Shown in pieces: positions 36,994 to 45,177 of a stretch of DNA of 48,029 nt (position 1 is the stretch's first letter; the number at the start of each line of letters is the position of its first letter). The stretch is from NCBI GenBank assembly GCA_023511835.1, contig JAIMAT010000009.1, positions 1 to 48,029 on the forward strand, written 5' to 3'. Under the pieces are notes generated by a model, which was not told the origin of the DNA, searched no databases, and worked only from the letters and a program-made list of their open reading frames with translations. The translations under genes and the position numbers were made by a program. The stretch comes from Bacillota bacterium. GTDB taxonomy: Bacteria > Bacillota > Sulfobacillia > JAIMAT01.

Positions 36994-38199
36994 TCAGGCG
37001 GGGCCGGAGGCGGGGGCAACGGCGGGGCCGGCGCCGACAGGAGGAAGCCAGCGCGGGAGGTCGTCGCGGGGCTGCGCCCGCCACTCCTCCTCCAGAATGG
37101 CCATCCAGACGGCGTCGTGATAGCGACCCTCGCGGAAGACGGCCTCGCGGCGGCGCCCTTCCTCGCGGAAGCCGGCGCGCAGGTACATGCGGTAGGCGCG
37201 CAGGTTGTAGGCGAAGACTTCCAGCTCGACGCGGTGCAGGTTGAGCTCGCCGAAGGCGAAGTCCAGCGTCAGACGTGTCGCCTCCAAGCCGTAGCCCTTC
37301 CCCCGCGCCGCCGGATCGCCCAGGGCGATGCCGAAGGTGGCCGAGCGGTTCTTGGGCTCGTGCAGGCGCAGGGCGACCGATCCCAGCAGCTGGCCCGAGC
37401 CGCGCAGGCGGACGGCGAAGGTGTACTCTCGGCCGGCCGCTCGGGCCTCGCGCTGGCGGCGGTACCACTCCTCCTCGTCCTCCTCGTTGTTCGGCAGGAG
37501 CGGGCCGGGGTAGAGGAGCGCCAGCAGCTCCGGCTCCCGGAACCAGCGGGCGAAGAGCGGCAGGTCCTCGCGCCGGACGGCGTCCAGTTCGACGCGCACG
37601 GCTTCAGGCACCCCCTCGGGCAAGATCTCGTCCAGCGCCGCCTGGTAGACGGCGGCGTCGGCGTCGCTGAAGAGGACGAGGCGCACCTCCTCGACGGCGG
37701 GAAGCCCGCGGCCGGCCGCCTCGCGCAGGTCCTCCACCAGCGCGCGCAGCGCGACGCGCGCCGCCTCGGCCACGGGGTAGCCGTAGGCGCCCGTGCTGAT
37801 GGAGGGGAAGGCGACGCTCCGGTCGCCCGCCTCGCGCGCGCGGGCGAGTGCCTGGCGATAGGCGCTGCTTAGCGTCGCCGCCTCGCCGCGGCCGCCTCCA
37901 TGCCAGACGGGGCCGACGGCGTGGATCACGTGGCGCGCCGCCAGGCGGCCCGCGGTGGTGACCACCGCCTGGCCTGGCGGGCAGCCTCCCAGCTCGTCGT
38001 GGAGGCGGCGGCACTCGGCGTCCAGCTCGGGCCCCGCCGCGCGGTGGATGGCGCCGTCGACGCCGCCCCCGCCGAGGAGGCTCGGGTTGGCGGCGTTGAC
38101 GACGGCGTCGACATGCTCGCGCGTGATGTCGCCCCGGACCAGGCTGAGCCGGCTGGCCGTGCCCGGCACGGGGCGGCGGACGAGGAGCCGGTTCTCCAT
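36994..38199 (-). CDS. macro domain fused to GNAT acetyltransferase
   Basis: Residues about 15-190 form a macro domain of the O-acetyl-ADP-ribose deacetylase type: RGDITREHVDAVVNAANPSL, LLGGGGVDGAIHRAAG, HAVGPVWHGG, FPSISTGAYGYP. Residues about 205-390 form a RimJ/RimL-like GNAT domain: GSVALRLHEPKNRSATFGIAL, GKGYGLEATRL, NLHRVELEVFAYNLRAYRMY, GFREEGRRREAVFREGRYHD. ATG 38199, with GGAG six bases upstream, gives 401 residues; GTG 38229 would overlap the ybaK stop (GTGA). The frame is continuous through both domains. The macro part could remove acetyl from O-acetyl-ADP-ribose or ADP-ribose from proteins, and the GNAT part acetylates an amine. The partner proteins are unknown. Confidence 0.9.
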   Translation of the reverse strand: MENRLLVRRPVPGTASRLSLVRGDITREHVDAVVNAANPSLLGGGGVDGAIHRAAGPELDAECRRLHDELGGCPPGQAVVTTAGRLAARHVIHAVGPVWHGGGRGEAATLSSAYRQALARAREAGDRSVAFPSISTGAYGYPVAEAARVALRALVEDLREAAGRGLPAVEEVRLVLFSDADAAVYQAALDEILPEGVPEAVRVELDAVRREDLPLFARWFREPELLALLYPGPLLPNNEEDEEEWYRRQREARAAGREYTFAVRLRGSGQLLGSVALRLHEPKNRSATFGIALGDPAARGKGYGLEATRLTLDFAFGELNLHRVELEVFAYNLRAYRMYLRAGFREEGRRREAVFREGRYHDAVWMAILEEEWRAQPRDDLPRWLPPVGAGPAVAPASGPA

Positions 38200-38225
38200 C
38201 GGGCTCTCCACCCCCTTCGGTCGCC

Positions 38226-38714
38226 TCACTCCACCAGGTCGGCCACCGTCGCCCCCGTCAGCCGGACGAGGTCGCGCGGGTCGAGGAGGAGCTGGAGGCC
38301 GCGGGCGCCCGCGCTGACCATGATCCGCCCGTAGAGAAGCGCCCGCTCGTCGACGAGGAGGGGGAGCGGGCGCCTGGAGCCGAGCGGCGAGCAGGCGCCG
38401 CGCACGTAGCCCGTCAGCCGCCGGAGGTCGGCCTCGGGCGCCATCTCCGCCCGTTTCAAGCCGAGCAGCCGCGCCGCCTTCTTCAGCGAGAGGCGGGCGT
38501 CCCCCGGCAGGCAGGCGAGGAAGTACGCCCCGCCGCGCCCGCCCGGCTCGGGTACGGCGCGCGCCAGCAGGGTCTTGAAGGTCTGCTCCAGCGGCCAGCC
38601 CACCTTGGCCGCCGCCTCTCCGGCCGTCCGCTCCACCTGCTCGAAGGCGCGCAGCTCGTAGGTGACGCCGGCCCGCTCCAGCACTTCCAGGGCGGCCGTA
38701 CGCACGCCGCTCAC
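38226..38714 (-). CDS. ybaK: Cys-tRNA(Pro) deacylase YbaK family
   Basis: A 162-residue trans-editing domain that hydrolyses Cys-tRNA(Pro) and related mischarged tRNAs. The family core is seen in AGVTYELRAFEQVERTAGEAA, TFKTLLARA, YFLACLPGDARLSLKKAARLLG, TGYVRGACSPLGSRRPLP and DERALLYGRIMVSAGARG. The active-site lysine of the family lies in the FKTL motif. GTG 38714 overlaps the S9 peptidase stop by GTGA, and its own stop overlaps or nears the macro-GNAT start, so the three genes form one translationally coupled operon. Confidence 0.92.
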   Translation of the reverse strand: MSGVRTAALEVLERAGVTYELRAFEQVERTAGEAAAKVGWPLEQTFKTLLARAVPEPGGRGGAYFLACLPGDARLSLKKAARLLGLKRAEMAPEADLRRLTGYVRGACSPLGSRRPLPLLVDERALLYGRIMVSAGARGLQLLLDPRDLVRLTGATVADLVE

Positions 38715-41068
38715 CGCCCGCCGCCGGCCCCGGCCCGGCCGGCCTCCGCCTCGCCTGTCTCGGGCAGGCGGCGGTCCTCCTCGGGCACGCGCTGGCCGCC
38801 CCACCGCTCCAGCCAGAGGGCGGCCCGCCTGAGTCGGTCGACGGCGCGGCGCGGTCGCGAGACGGCGTGGTGCTCGCCGGGCCAGACGACCAGCTCCGCG
38901 GGCAGGCCGCGCTTCCTGAGCGCCACGTACATCATCTCCGCCTGATCCAGCGGGCAGCGCCAGTCCTCCTGCCCGGCCATGATCAGAACCGGCGTGCGGA
39001 TGGAGGCGACGGCCTGCGCCGGCGCGATGCGCCGGTAGCCCTCGGGGTTCTGCCAGGGGACGCCCAGGTCGTCCTGCCACCAGAGGTGCGAGTCATCGGT
39101 GCCGAAGGCGGCCGCGTACTCCCACATGCCGTGCTCGGAGACGGCGGCCCGGAAGCGGTCGGTGTGGCCGATGGCCCAGTTGGTCATGATCCCTCCCTGG
39201 GAGAAGCCGGTGACGAAGAGGCGCTCCGGGTCCGCCCAGCCGCGCCGGACCAGCTCCTCCACGCCGCACATGACGTCGTCGTGCTCGCGCGGCCCCCAGT
39301 CGCCGCGGATCACCTCGCAGAAGCGCTCGCCGTAGCCGGTGGAGCCCCGGTAGTTGACCTGCAGCACCAGGTAGCCCAGCCCCGCCCACCACTGGACGTC
39401 GAAGCGGAAGGCCGGCTGGTCGTAAGCCATGGGGCCGCCGTGAATGACCACCAGCAGGGGACGCGCGCCCCGGGCGGGCTCCCACCCGGGAGGAAGCGTC
39501 ACCAGCCCTTCCACCTCCCAGCCGTCCCCGTCGCGGAAGGCGATGCGCTCCATGCGCGCCGCCTCGCACTCGGCAAGGAGCTCCGCCTGCGGGCGGAAGA
39601 GCGGGATCCAGGCCGTCTCCTCCGGCCGCTCAGCCGCCTCCAGCGGCCCGCTGACCACCTCTTGCCCGCCCTGGGGGCTGTCCAGGAGGAGCAGAAGGCG
39701 GCCGGCCGCCGCCTGCGCCTGCAAGAGCGTCCGGTCACGCCGGAAGGGCAGGAGGAGCTCGGCCGCCGGCGCCCCCTCTTCGCGGGCCGCCTCCGGCGCC
39801 CGGCCGGCGACGCCGGAGGGCTCGGCCGCCAGCGCGGGCGCCGTCTCCAGACGGAGGCGCGCCAGCCGCCGCTGGCCGCGGTCGGCCACCGTGGCCAAGA
39901 GGATGCCCCCGTCCAGCCAGAGGGGCGGCCCCTCCACCGGCCGGTCCAGCCCGGCCGTCAGGAGGCGCGCGGGCGTCCGCTCCAGCGGCTCGGGGTAGCG
40001 CCGCGCGTTCCGGACCCGCTCCTCCTCCGGGAGCGCGCCCGGGCCGGCGAGCGCCGCCGGCGGCAGGTCGGGGACGACGCCCCCGATGCTCCGCCAGCCC
40101 TTGCCGACGTGGCCGGCCAGGTCCTCGACCGGGCGCGCCTCCTCCACCGGGACCGCCAGCAGGTGGCTCAGCTTGTAGACGTTCTCGGGCTCGAGCGGGG
40201 AGACGAAGGCCACCCAGCGCCCGTCGGGCGAGAAGCGGGGCCAGCGGGCGTCCACGTCGCCGAGGGTGAGCCGCCTGGCCTCGCCGCCGTCGACGGCCAC
40301 CATCCAGAGGTCGTTGCGCCGGTTGTTGTCGGGATCCCCGGTCCGGTTGGAGACGAAGGCGACCCAACGGCCGTCCGGCGAGAAGCAGGGCTGGCGCTCG
40401 TCGGAGGGCCCGGAGGTGAGGCGGCGGACCCGGCGCGTGGCCAGGTCCAGCAGGAACAGATGCGTGCGCACGTCGTCCAGGAAGCCCTGCCCGTCGAACT
40501 TGTGCTGCACGCGGTCGATGACCACCGGCCCGCGGCCCTCCCGCAGCGCCGCCAGGTAGCGGCGCTCCTCCTCGGAGGGGTCGCGTGCGGCGAAGGCCAG
40601 CGTCCGGCCGTCGGGCGACCAGGCGAACTCGGCCACGCCCTCCGGCCGGTCGGTCAACTGGCGCGGCTCGCCCCCCAGGCGCAGGTCCAGGCACCAGATC
40701 TGCGCTCTGGCCTCGCCCCGCCGGCCCTTCCCCGGTGGCGAGCCGGCATCGGCCGCCGGCCGCTCGTCACCCTCCCCGGACGGACGCGCGTCGGCAACCT
40801 CCACCTCGTCCGCGCGCGAGGAGAGAAAGGCGAGATACCGCCCGTCGGGCGACCAGGCGGGGGCGCGGTCGTGCGTGGCGCCGCGGGTGAGACGATGGGG
40901 CGGCTGGGAGCCGTCCGTCGCCAGCAGCCAGAGGCTCTGCTGGTGCTCGTCGGGGCGCCGCCGGGCGTAGCGGACGACCACGGCCGCCAGCCGCCCGTCG
41001 GGTGACAGGGCCGTCTCCAGCACGCTGCGGTGCAGGTAGTAGTCCTCGAGGCGCAGGCGCCTGCCCAT
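38711..41068 (-). CDS. S9 family (acylaminoacyl/prolyl oligopeptidase-like) peptidase
   Basis: A 785-residue serine peptidase. The N-terminal half is a beta-propeller with repeated SPDGR-W/Y-x-AF motifs. The C-terminal alpha/beta-hydrolase domain has HGGPMAYDQPAF, GSTGYGERF, the nucleophile Ser623 in GFSQGG, Asp702 in AGQEDWRCP and His733/734 in GEHHAVSRP. These proteins remove N-acylated residues or cut peptides. No signal peptide is seen, so it is cytoplasmic. ATG 41068 lies before RRLRLEDYYLHRSVLETALSPDG, the normal N-terminus. It is the first gene of an operon with ybaK and the macro-GNAT protein. Divergent from a SufR-like gene. Confidence 0.92.
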   Translation of the reverse strand: MGRRLRLEDYYLHRSVLETALSPDGRLAAVVVRYARRRPDEHQQSLWLLATDGSQPPHRLTRGATHDRAPAWSPDGRYLAFLSSRADEVEVADARPSGEGDERPAADAGSPPGKGRRGEARAQIWCLDLRLGGEPRQLTDRPEGVAEFAWSPDGRTLAFAARDPSEEERRYLAALREGRGPVVIDRVQHKFDGQGFLDDVRTHLFLLDLATRRVRRLTSGPSDERQPCFSPDGRWVAFVSNRTGDPDNNRRNDLWMVAVDGGEARRLTLGDVDARWPRFSPDGRWVAFVSPLEPENVYKLSHLLAVPVEEARPVEDLAGHVGKGWRSIGGVVPDLPPAALAGPGALPEEERVRNARRYPEPLERTPARLLTAGLDRPVEGPPLWLDGGILLATVADRGQRRLARLRLETAPALAAEPSGVAGRAPEAAREEGAPAAELLLPFRRDRTLLQAQAAAGRLLLLLDSPQGGQEVVSGPLEAAERPEETAWIPLFRPQAELLAECEAARMERIAFRDGDGWEVEGLVTLPPGWEPARGARPLLVVIHGGPMAYDQPAFRFDVQWWAGLGYLVLQVNYRGSTGYGERFCEVIRGDWGPREHDDVMCGVEELVRRGWADPERLFVTGFSQGGIMTNWAIGHTDRFRAAVSEHGMWEYAAAFGTDDSHLWWQDDLGVPWQNPEGYRRIAPAQAVASIRTPVLIMAGQEDWRCPLDQAEMMYVALRKRGLPAELVVWPGEHHAVSRPRRAVDRLRRAALWLERWGGQRVPEEDRRLPETGEAEAGRAGAGGGR

Positions 41069-41291
41069 GCTCCACCATCCTTTCGCGCCGGCCCCGGCAG
41101 GGGCGGCGCCGACCTCTGGAAGGTTCCGCGCGCGGGCGGCGGCCCCTTCCCGGCGGCTCCGTCCGGCGGCCGGCCCCGGGCGGGGCGGCGGGGCGGCGGG
41201 GCGACGGCGGGTCGCGCGCAAGGGTGATGGTCAGCCGGCGGGCCAAGAGGGTAATCTCAACAAAAGAGCTTCCCGCCCGCCAGGACGGGGG

Positions 41292-41951
41292 GTGGAGGGG
41301 GTGGCCGGCACGGAGGGGACGCGATCGACGCGGGCGGAGATCCTCGGCCTTCTCCAGCAGCATCCGGGCGCCACGGTGGCGGAGCTGAGCACGCAGCTGG
41401 GGATCACGGCCATGGCGGTCCGCCAGCACCTGGCCATCCTGGAGCGGGACGGCCTGGTCCGCGTCGGCCGCCGGCGCGGCGGCGCGGGGCGGCCGGCGCA
41501 CGTCTACTTCCTGACCGAGGCGGGGCAGGAGACCTTCGGCCAGGCCTATGACGCCTTCGCCCTGGAGTTCCTGCGCGCGGCCGAGCGCGTCGGCGGACGG
41601 GAACTGGTCGACCGGCTCTTCGCCGAGCGCGCGGGCGAGATGGGGGCGCTGCTGGCGCGCCGCCTGGGCGAGGAGCAGGGGGCGGGCCGGCTCCGCAAGC
41701 TGATCGAGGCGGAGCGGGAGGGCGGCTACCGGGGCGAGCTGCGCAGCGAGGGCGAGAAGTTCGACTTCCTGCAGTACAACTGCCCCATTGCCAGGGTGGC
41801 CGCCCGCTACCCGGAGGCCTGCGCCCACGACCACGCCCTTTACGAGCGGCTGCTGGGGGTGCGACTGGAGCGGACCGGCTGCGCGGCGGTGGACGACGGT
41901 CCCTGCGTCTACAGCGGCCGCTGGGGATCGGGCCGGCAGGGCGCTTCCTGA
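41292..41951 (+). CDS. SufR-like winged-helix regulator with C-terminal cysteines
   Basis: The 219-residue protein has a DeoR/ArsR-type winged helix (STRAEILGLLQQHPGATVAEL, LGITAMAVRQHLAILERDGLV, GRPAHVYFLTEAG). The C-terminal domain carries C164, C177, C197 and C205 (NCPIARVAARYPEACAHDHA...CAAVDDGPC), the arrangement of SufR/COG2345 regulators that hold a [4Fe-4S] cluster and sense iron-sulfur status or redox stress. No suf or isc genes are nearby. GTG 41292 is preferred because AGGA lies six bases upstream. It is divergent from the S9 peptidase operon and precedes a copper lipoprotein. Confidence 0.85.
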   Translation: MEGVAGTEGTRSTRAEILGLLQQHPGATVAELSTQLGITAMAVRQHLAILERDGLVRVGRRRGGAGRPAHVYFLTEAGQETFGQAYDAFALEFLRAAERVGGRELVDRLFAERAGEMGALLARRLGEEQGAGRLRKLIEAEREGGYRGELRSEGEKFDFLQYNCPIARVAARYPEACAHDHALYERLLGVRLERTGCAAVDDGPCVYSGRWGSGRQGAS

Positions 41952-42082
41952 GCGGCGTTATGCCGGTTTGACAATACGCAATAGCCCAAAGTGGTGATAG
42001 TCGCGACCGCCTCCGCAGTGCAGACTGCCATCGTGGGGTAGCCTGCCCCGCCTATCCAGGTTCTAGGAGGGTTCGGGCTTCG
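41952..42082 (+). promoter_or_regulatory. A/T-richer intergenic region with TTGACA before the cupredoxin gene
   Basis: A perfect -35 TTGACA (41968-41973) lies in an unusually A/T-rich patch. GATAGT (41996-42001) is -10-like, but the 22-base gap is too long for sigma-A without an activator. AGGAGG (42065-42070) precedes the next start by 12 bases. The stretched spacing would suit a MerR-type or other activated promoter, but the operator is not evident. Confidence 0.35.
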
Positions 42083-42502
42083 ATGCGTGCTGCGTGGAGG
42101 CAGGGATGGCGGCCGCTCCTGGCCGCATGGGCCGTCGTAGCCGCCCTGGCGCTGGTGGCCGCCGCCTGCGGCGGCGGCTCGGCCGGGGCCGGCGGCGGCT
42201 CCAACACGGCCCAGGTCTCGTTGCAGGAGTACAAGATCGTCATCAACGGCACGGCGCTGACCAAGGGCAGCTCGATGCAGATGAAGCCGGGCCAGGTCAC
42301 CTTCAAGGTGACCAACGACGGCACCATGGCGCACGACTTCGCCATCCAGGGGCCGGGCGTCGACCAGAGCAACCCGCAGGCGCTCCAGCCGAAGCAGTCT
42401 ACCAGCGTCACCGTCACGCTGCAGAAGGGGACCTACCAGGTCTGGTGCACGCAGCCGGGACACAAGGACCTGGGTATGTACGGCCAGATCGAGGTCCAGT
42501 AA
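42083..42502 (+). CDS. lipoprotein cupredoxin (blue copper protein)
   Basis: A 139-residue exported lipoprotein. The signal peptide ends in VAAAC with lipidated C29, followed by a Gly/Ser linker. The mature domain is plastocyanin-like with type 1 copper ligands H84 (AHDFAI), C122, H127 and M132 (WCTQPGHKDLGM). The C-X4-H-X4-M spacing is that of auracyanin, sulfocyanin and rusticyanin rather than plastocyanin. It is a candidate electron carrier or copper-binding protein on the outer face of the membrane. No oxidase genes are adjacent. Confidence 0.93.
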   Translation: MRAAWRQGWRPLLAAWAVVAALALVAAACGGGSAGAGGGSNTAQVSLQEYKIVINGTALTKGSSMQMKPGQVTFKVTNDGTMAHDFAIQGPGVDQSNPQALQPKQSTSVTVTLQKGTYQVWCTQPGHKDLGMYGQIEVQ

Positions 42503-42597
42503 AAGGCTTCCATCGTCCCGCCTCCGCCTGCACCCGCGCGGGCGCCGGCGCCGGGACGGAACGGGAGGGAGCCCGGTCGGGGCGAGGCGCCGGAGGC

Positions 42598-43545
42598 TCA
42601 CCCCGGCCGGGCTCCCACCGTCTGCACCGCCTTGGCCGCCAGGGCCAGCGCCGCATCCAGCGACTCCGCGGGCGTCGCGCCGTGCAGGCGGGCGGCCAGC
42701 CAGCCGGCGGCGAAGGCGTCGCCGGCGCCCGTGGTGTCCAGGACGTCGGCCGGCGCGGCCGGAGCCCGCAGAAGCCGCCCGTCGGCCGAGGCCCAGACGG
42801 CGCCGGCGGCGCCCAGCTTGACCAGCGCCTCCCCGTAGCGGGCGGCCAGCGCCCGCGCCGCTGCCTCGGGCGTCGGCGCCTCCGGGCGGAGGACGGCTGC
42901 CTCGGCCTCGTTGGCGAAGAGGAGGCCCGCACCGCCCGTCCAGGCGAACCAGGCGGGAGCGCCCGCCGCCGCCAGCAGGGGGGCCGAGGCGGCGTCGACG
43001 CTGATGCTCATGCCCCGTGCGCGGGCGCGGCGGATGGCCTCCCGGCCGGCGGCGCGCGGGCCCGGATCGAGCAGCACGTAACCGGAGAGGTGGAGGTGGC
43101 CACCGGGCGCGAAGAGCTCCGCGGGCAGGTCGGAAGGCTGGAGAGCCAAGCCGGCGCCGCGGTCGGTCAGCATCGTGCGTTCGCCGCCGGGTTCCACCAG
43201 GACCACGATCAGGCCGGTGGGCCTGCCCCGATCCCTGGCCAGGTGGGTGTGGACCCCCAGCCGGCGCAGCTCGCGCTCCTGGAAGCGCGCCCAGGGGTCG
43301 CTGCCGACGCGGCCGGCGAAGTGGACCTCCAGCGGCCGGCCCGAGCGGGCCAGCCAGGCTGCGGTGTTGGCCGCGGAGCCGCCCGCCCGCGGCTCGATGC
43401 GCGCCGGGGTGTCACCGCCGCGGGCGACGGGTCCCGCCAGCCGTACGACCAGGTCGGTGGCCGCGTCGCCGACGCAAAGGATGACGGGCCGGTGCCGCCG
43501 CCTCCGTGCTCCCGCCGCCTGGGCAGGGTGCCCGGGACGGCTCAC
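42598..43545 (-). CDS. psuK: PfkB-family kinase, probably pseudouridine kinase
   Basis: A 315-residue ribokinase-like sugar kinase. It has the N-terminal [13 protein letters not shown], the [15 protein letters not shown] substrate motif and the PfkB signature [17 protein letters not shown] with its catalytic Asp. The GTG start overlaps the psuG stop by GTGA. Because psuG encodes pseudouridine-5'-phosphate glycosidase, the kinase most likely phosphorylates pseudouridine to feed it. A ribokinase or other PfkB role is less likely given this coupling. The protein starts with a short Arg-rich segment. Confidence 0.85.
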   Translation of the reverse strand: MSRPGHPAQAAGARRRRHRPVILCVGDAATDLVVRLAGPVARGGDTPARIEPRAGGSAANTAAWLARSGRPLEVHFAGRVGSDPWARFQERELRRLGVHTHLARDRGRPTGLIVVLVEPGGERTMLTDRGAGLALQPSDLPAELFAPGGHLHLSGYVLLDPGPRAAGREAIRRARARGMSISVDAASAPLLAAAGAPAWFAWTGGAGLLFANEAEAAVLRPEAPTPEAAARALAARYGEALVKLGAAGAVWASADGRLLRAPAAPADVLDTTGAGDAFAAGWLAARLHGATPAESLDAALALAAKAVQTVGARPG

Positions 43546-44492
43546 GGCCGGGGCCGCTGCCGCGCCCGCTCGGCCCAGGCGCGCGCGATGCGGGCGGCCA
43601 GGCGCGCGTTGTGCAGCACGATACGGCGGTTGACACGCAGGCTCTCGCCGCCGGTGGCCTGGTGGAAGCGTTCCAGGAGGAAGGGCGTGACCCCCTTCCC
43701 GCGGATCCCGCGACGTTCCAACTCGGCCAGCGCCTCGCGCAGGACGCGGTCGTGGAGCGCCGGGTCGAGCTGCTCCTCCTCCGGCACCGGGTTGGCGACG
43801 AGCAGCGCCGACTCGCAGGCCAGCTCCGTCTGCGCCGCCATAATGGCCGCCACCTGCCCCTCCTCCTCCACGCTCCAGTCGAGCGCGAGGCCGCTGTCGC
43901 GGACGTAGAAGCCCGGAAACCGCCGCGTCCGCCAGCCCACCACGGCGACGCCCAGCGTCTCCAGGCGTTCCAGCGTGGCGGCCACGTCCAGGATCGATTT
44001 GACGCCGGCCGCCACCACGGTCACCGGTGTCCGCGCCAGGGTGACCAGGTCGTTGGACTCGTCCCAGCTCTCGCGCGCGTCGCGGTGGACGCCGCCCAGG
44101 CCACCGGTGGCCATCAGCCGGATGCCCGCCTTGGCGGCCAGCCAGGCGGTGCTGGCGACGGTGGTGGCGCCGTCGCTGCCCAGCGCGGCGGCGACGGGCA
44201 GGTCGCGTACGCCCAGCTTGGGCACGTCGGAACGGCCGACGCGCTCCAGCTCCGCGGCGTCGAGGCCGACCGTGGGAAGGCCGGCGACGACGCCGACGGT
44301 GGCCGGGACGGCACCCTCGCGGCGGACCGCTTGCTCCACCTCGCGGGCGACCTCCAGGTTGTCCGGATACGGTAGGCCGTGGGCGATCAGGGTCGATTCG
44401 AGCGCCACCACCGGGCGCCCGCGCCGCAGGGCTTCCTCCACCTCGGGGGCGACGTGGACGACCCGGTTGGTCGGTTGCATCGCGCGGTTCAC
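43542..44492 (-). CDS. psuG: pseudouridine-5'-phosphate glycosidase
   Basis: It splits pseudouridine-5'-phosphate into uracil and ribose-5-phosphate, allowing recycling of modified RNA. The family motifs are [64 protein letters not shown] and AAGVKSILD with the Schiff-base lysine K165. GFYVRDSG and [11 protein letters not shown] are further signatures. GTG 44492 has AAGGAGG nine bases upstream; ATG 44480 is possible. The upstream TAGGCTAGGG element is shared with namA. It forms an operon with psuK. Confidence 0.95.
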   Translation of the reverse strand: MNRAMQPTNRVVHVAPEVEEALRRGRPVVALESTLIAHGLPYPDNLEVAREVEQAVRREGAVPATVGVVAGLPTVGLDAAELERVGRSDVPKLGVRDLPVAAALGSDGATTVASTAWLAAKAGIRLMATGGLGGVHRDARESWDESNDLVTLARTPVTVVAAGVKSILDVAATLERLETLGVAVVGWRTRRFPGFYVRDSGLALDWSVEEEGQVAAIMAAQTELACESALLVANPVPEEEQLDPALHDRVLREALAELERRGIRGKGVTPFLLERFHQATGGESLRVNRRIVLHNARLAARIARAWAERARQRPRP

Positions 44493-44527
44493 CTCCGGCC
44501 GCCTCCTTGCCGGGGCGGCGAATTCCG

Positions 44528-44555
44528 CCCTAGCCTATCATCGCCACGCGGAGGC
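44528..44555 (-). promoter_or_regulatory. CCCGCCTC-N13-TAGGCTAGGG element before psuG
   Basis: Read on the minus strand, CCCGCCTC and TAGGCTAGGG lie 13 bases apart and about 35-60 bases before the psuG start. The same pair (14 bases apart) lies before namA. It is not a typical sigma-A promoter. Confidence 0.45.
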
Positions 44556-44574
44556 GGGCCGGCGGTCGGGTGGA

Positions 44575-45051
44575 TCAGGCGGAGGAGCGGGACGACTCGA
44601 TGGCCAGGACCTCGAAGCGGACGATCTCCCCGCCGGGGAGGCGCGCCTCGGCCACCTCGCCGGGGCGGCGGCCGAGGAGGGCGCGGCCGACGGGCGAGTC
44701 GGCGGAGACCAGCTCCTCCACGGGGCCCGTCTCGGAGGCGCCCACGACCCGGAAACGAAGATGTTCGCCGGTGGTGAGGTCGCGGACCTCGACGCGCGAG
44801 CCGAGGCCGACCGTCCCCTCGGGGGCGGCGGTCACCACCTCCGCCGCCTGTAGGAAGGCCTCCAGCTCGGCGATGCGGCGCTCGAGGCGGTCGTGTTCGG
44901 CCAGGGCCTGCTGGTAGTCCTCGTTGTTGACCAGATCGCCGAGCTGTCGGGCGGCGCGCAGGGCGTCGGCCACCTGTCGGCGGCCGGCGGTCTTCAGGCG
45001 GTGCAGCTCCTCCTGGAGCTGCTGCAGACCCTCGGGCGTGATCCGGGGCAT
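44575..45051 (-). CDS. greA: GreA/GreB-family transcription elongation factor
   Basis: GreA rescues backtracked RNA polymerase by stimulating transcript cleavage. The 158-residue protein has the N-terminal coiled coil (ITPEGLQQLQEELHRLK to ERRIAELEAFLQ), including the acidic tip NNEDYQQALAEHD. The C-terminal FKBP-like domain has VGLGSRVEVRDL, FRVVGASET and SPVGRALLGRRPGE. ATG 45051 has GGTGATC upstream. It is divergent from the ABC exporter genes. Confidence 0.95.
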   Translation of the reverse strand: MPRITPEGLQQLQEELHRLKTAGRRQVADALRAARQLGDLVNNEDYQQALAEHDRLERRIAELEAFLQAAEVVTAAPEGTVGLGSRVEVRDLTTGEHLRFRVVGASETGPVEELVSADSPVGRALLGRRPGEVAEARLPGGEIVRFEVLAIESSRSSA

Positions 45052-45075
45052 TCGATCACCGCGGTTAAATTTCAG

Positions 45076-45104
45076 GGGGTGCGCCGGCGCTCCTGCCGGC
45101 CCCC
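45076..45104 (+). repeat. inverted repeat between greA and the ABC genes
   Basis: GCCGGC (45083-45088) and GCCGGC (45095-45100) form a stem, extended by GGGG / CCCC outside a three-base bulge. On the minus strand it is followed by TGAAATTTAA, giving a terminator-like look just upstream of greA; on the plus strand it lies in the 5' leader of the ABC ATPase gene. Confidence 0.45.
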
Positions 45105-45177
45105 GAGGGGGGACGAGCCGATCGAGGAGGCAGAGGTCCGGGGCTCCTGGCGGAACGGGGAGAGGGCCGGCCCCGCG

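Noticed and set aside
38867-41005. 712-codon plus-strand open frame opposite the S9 peptidase
   Set aside because: Antisense to an intact serine peptidase with a complete catalytic triad.
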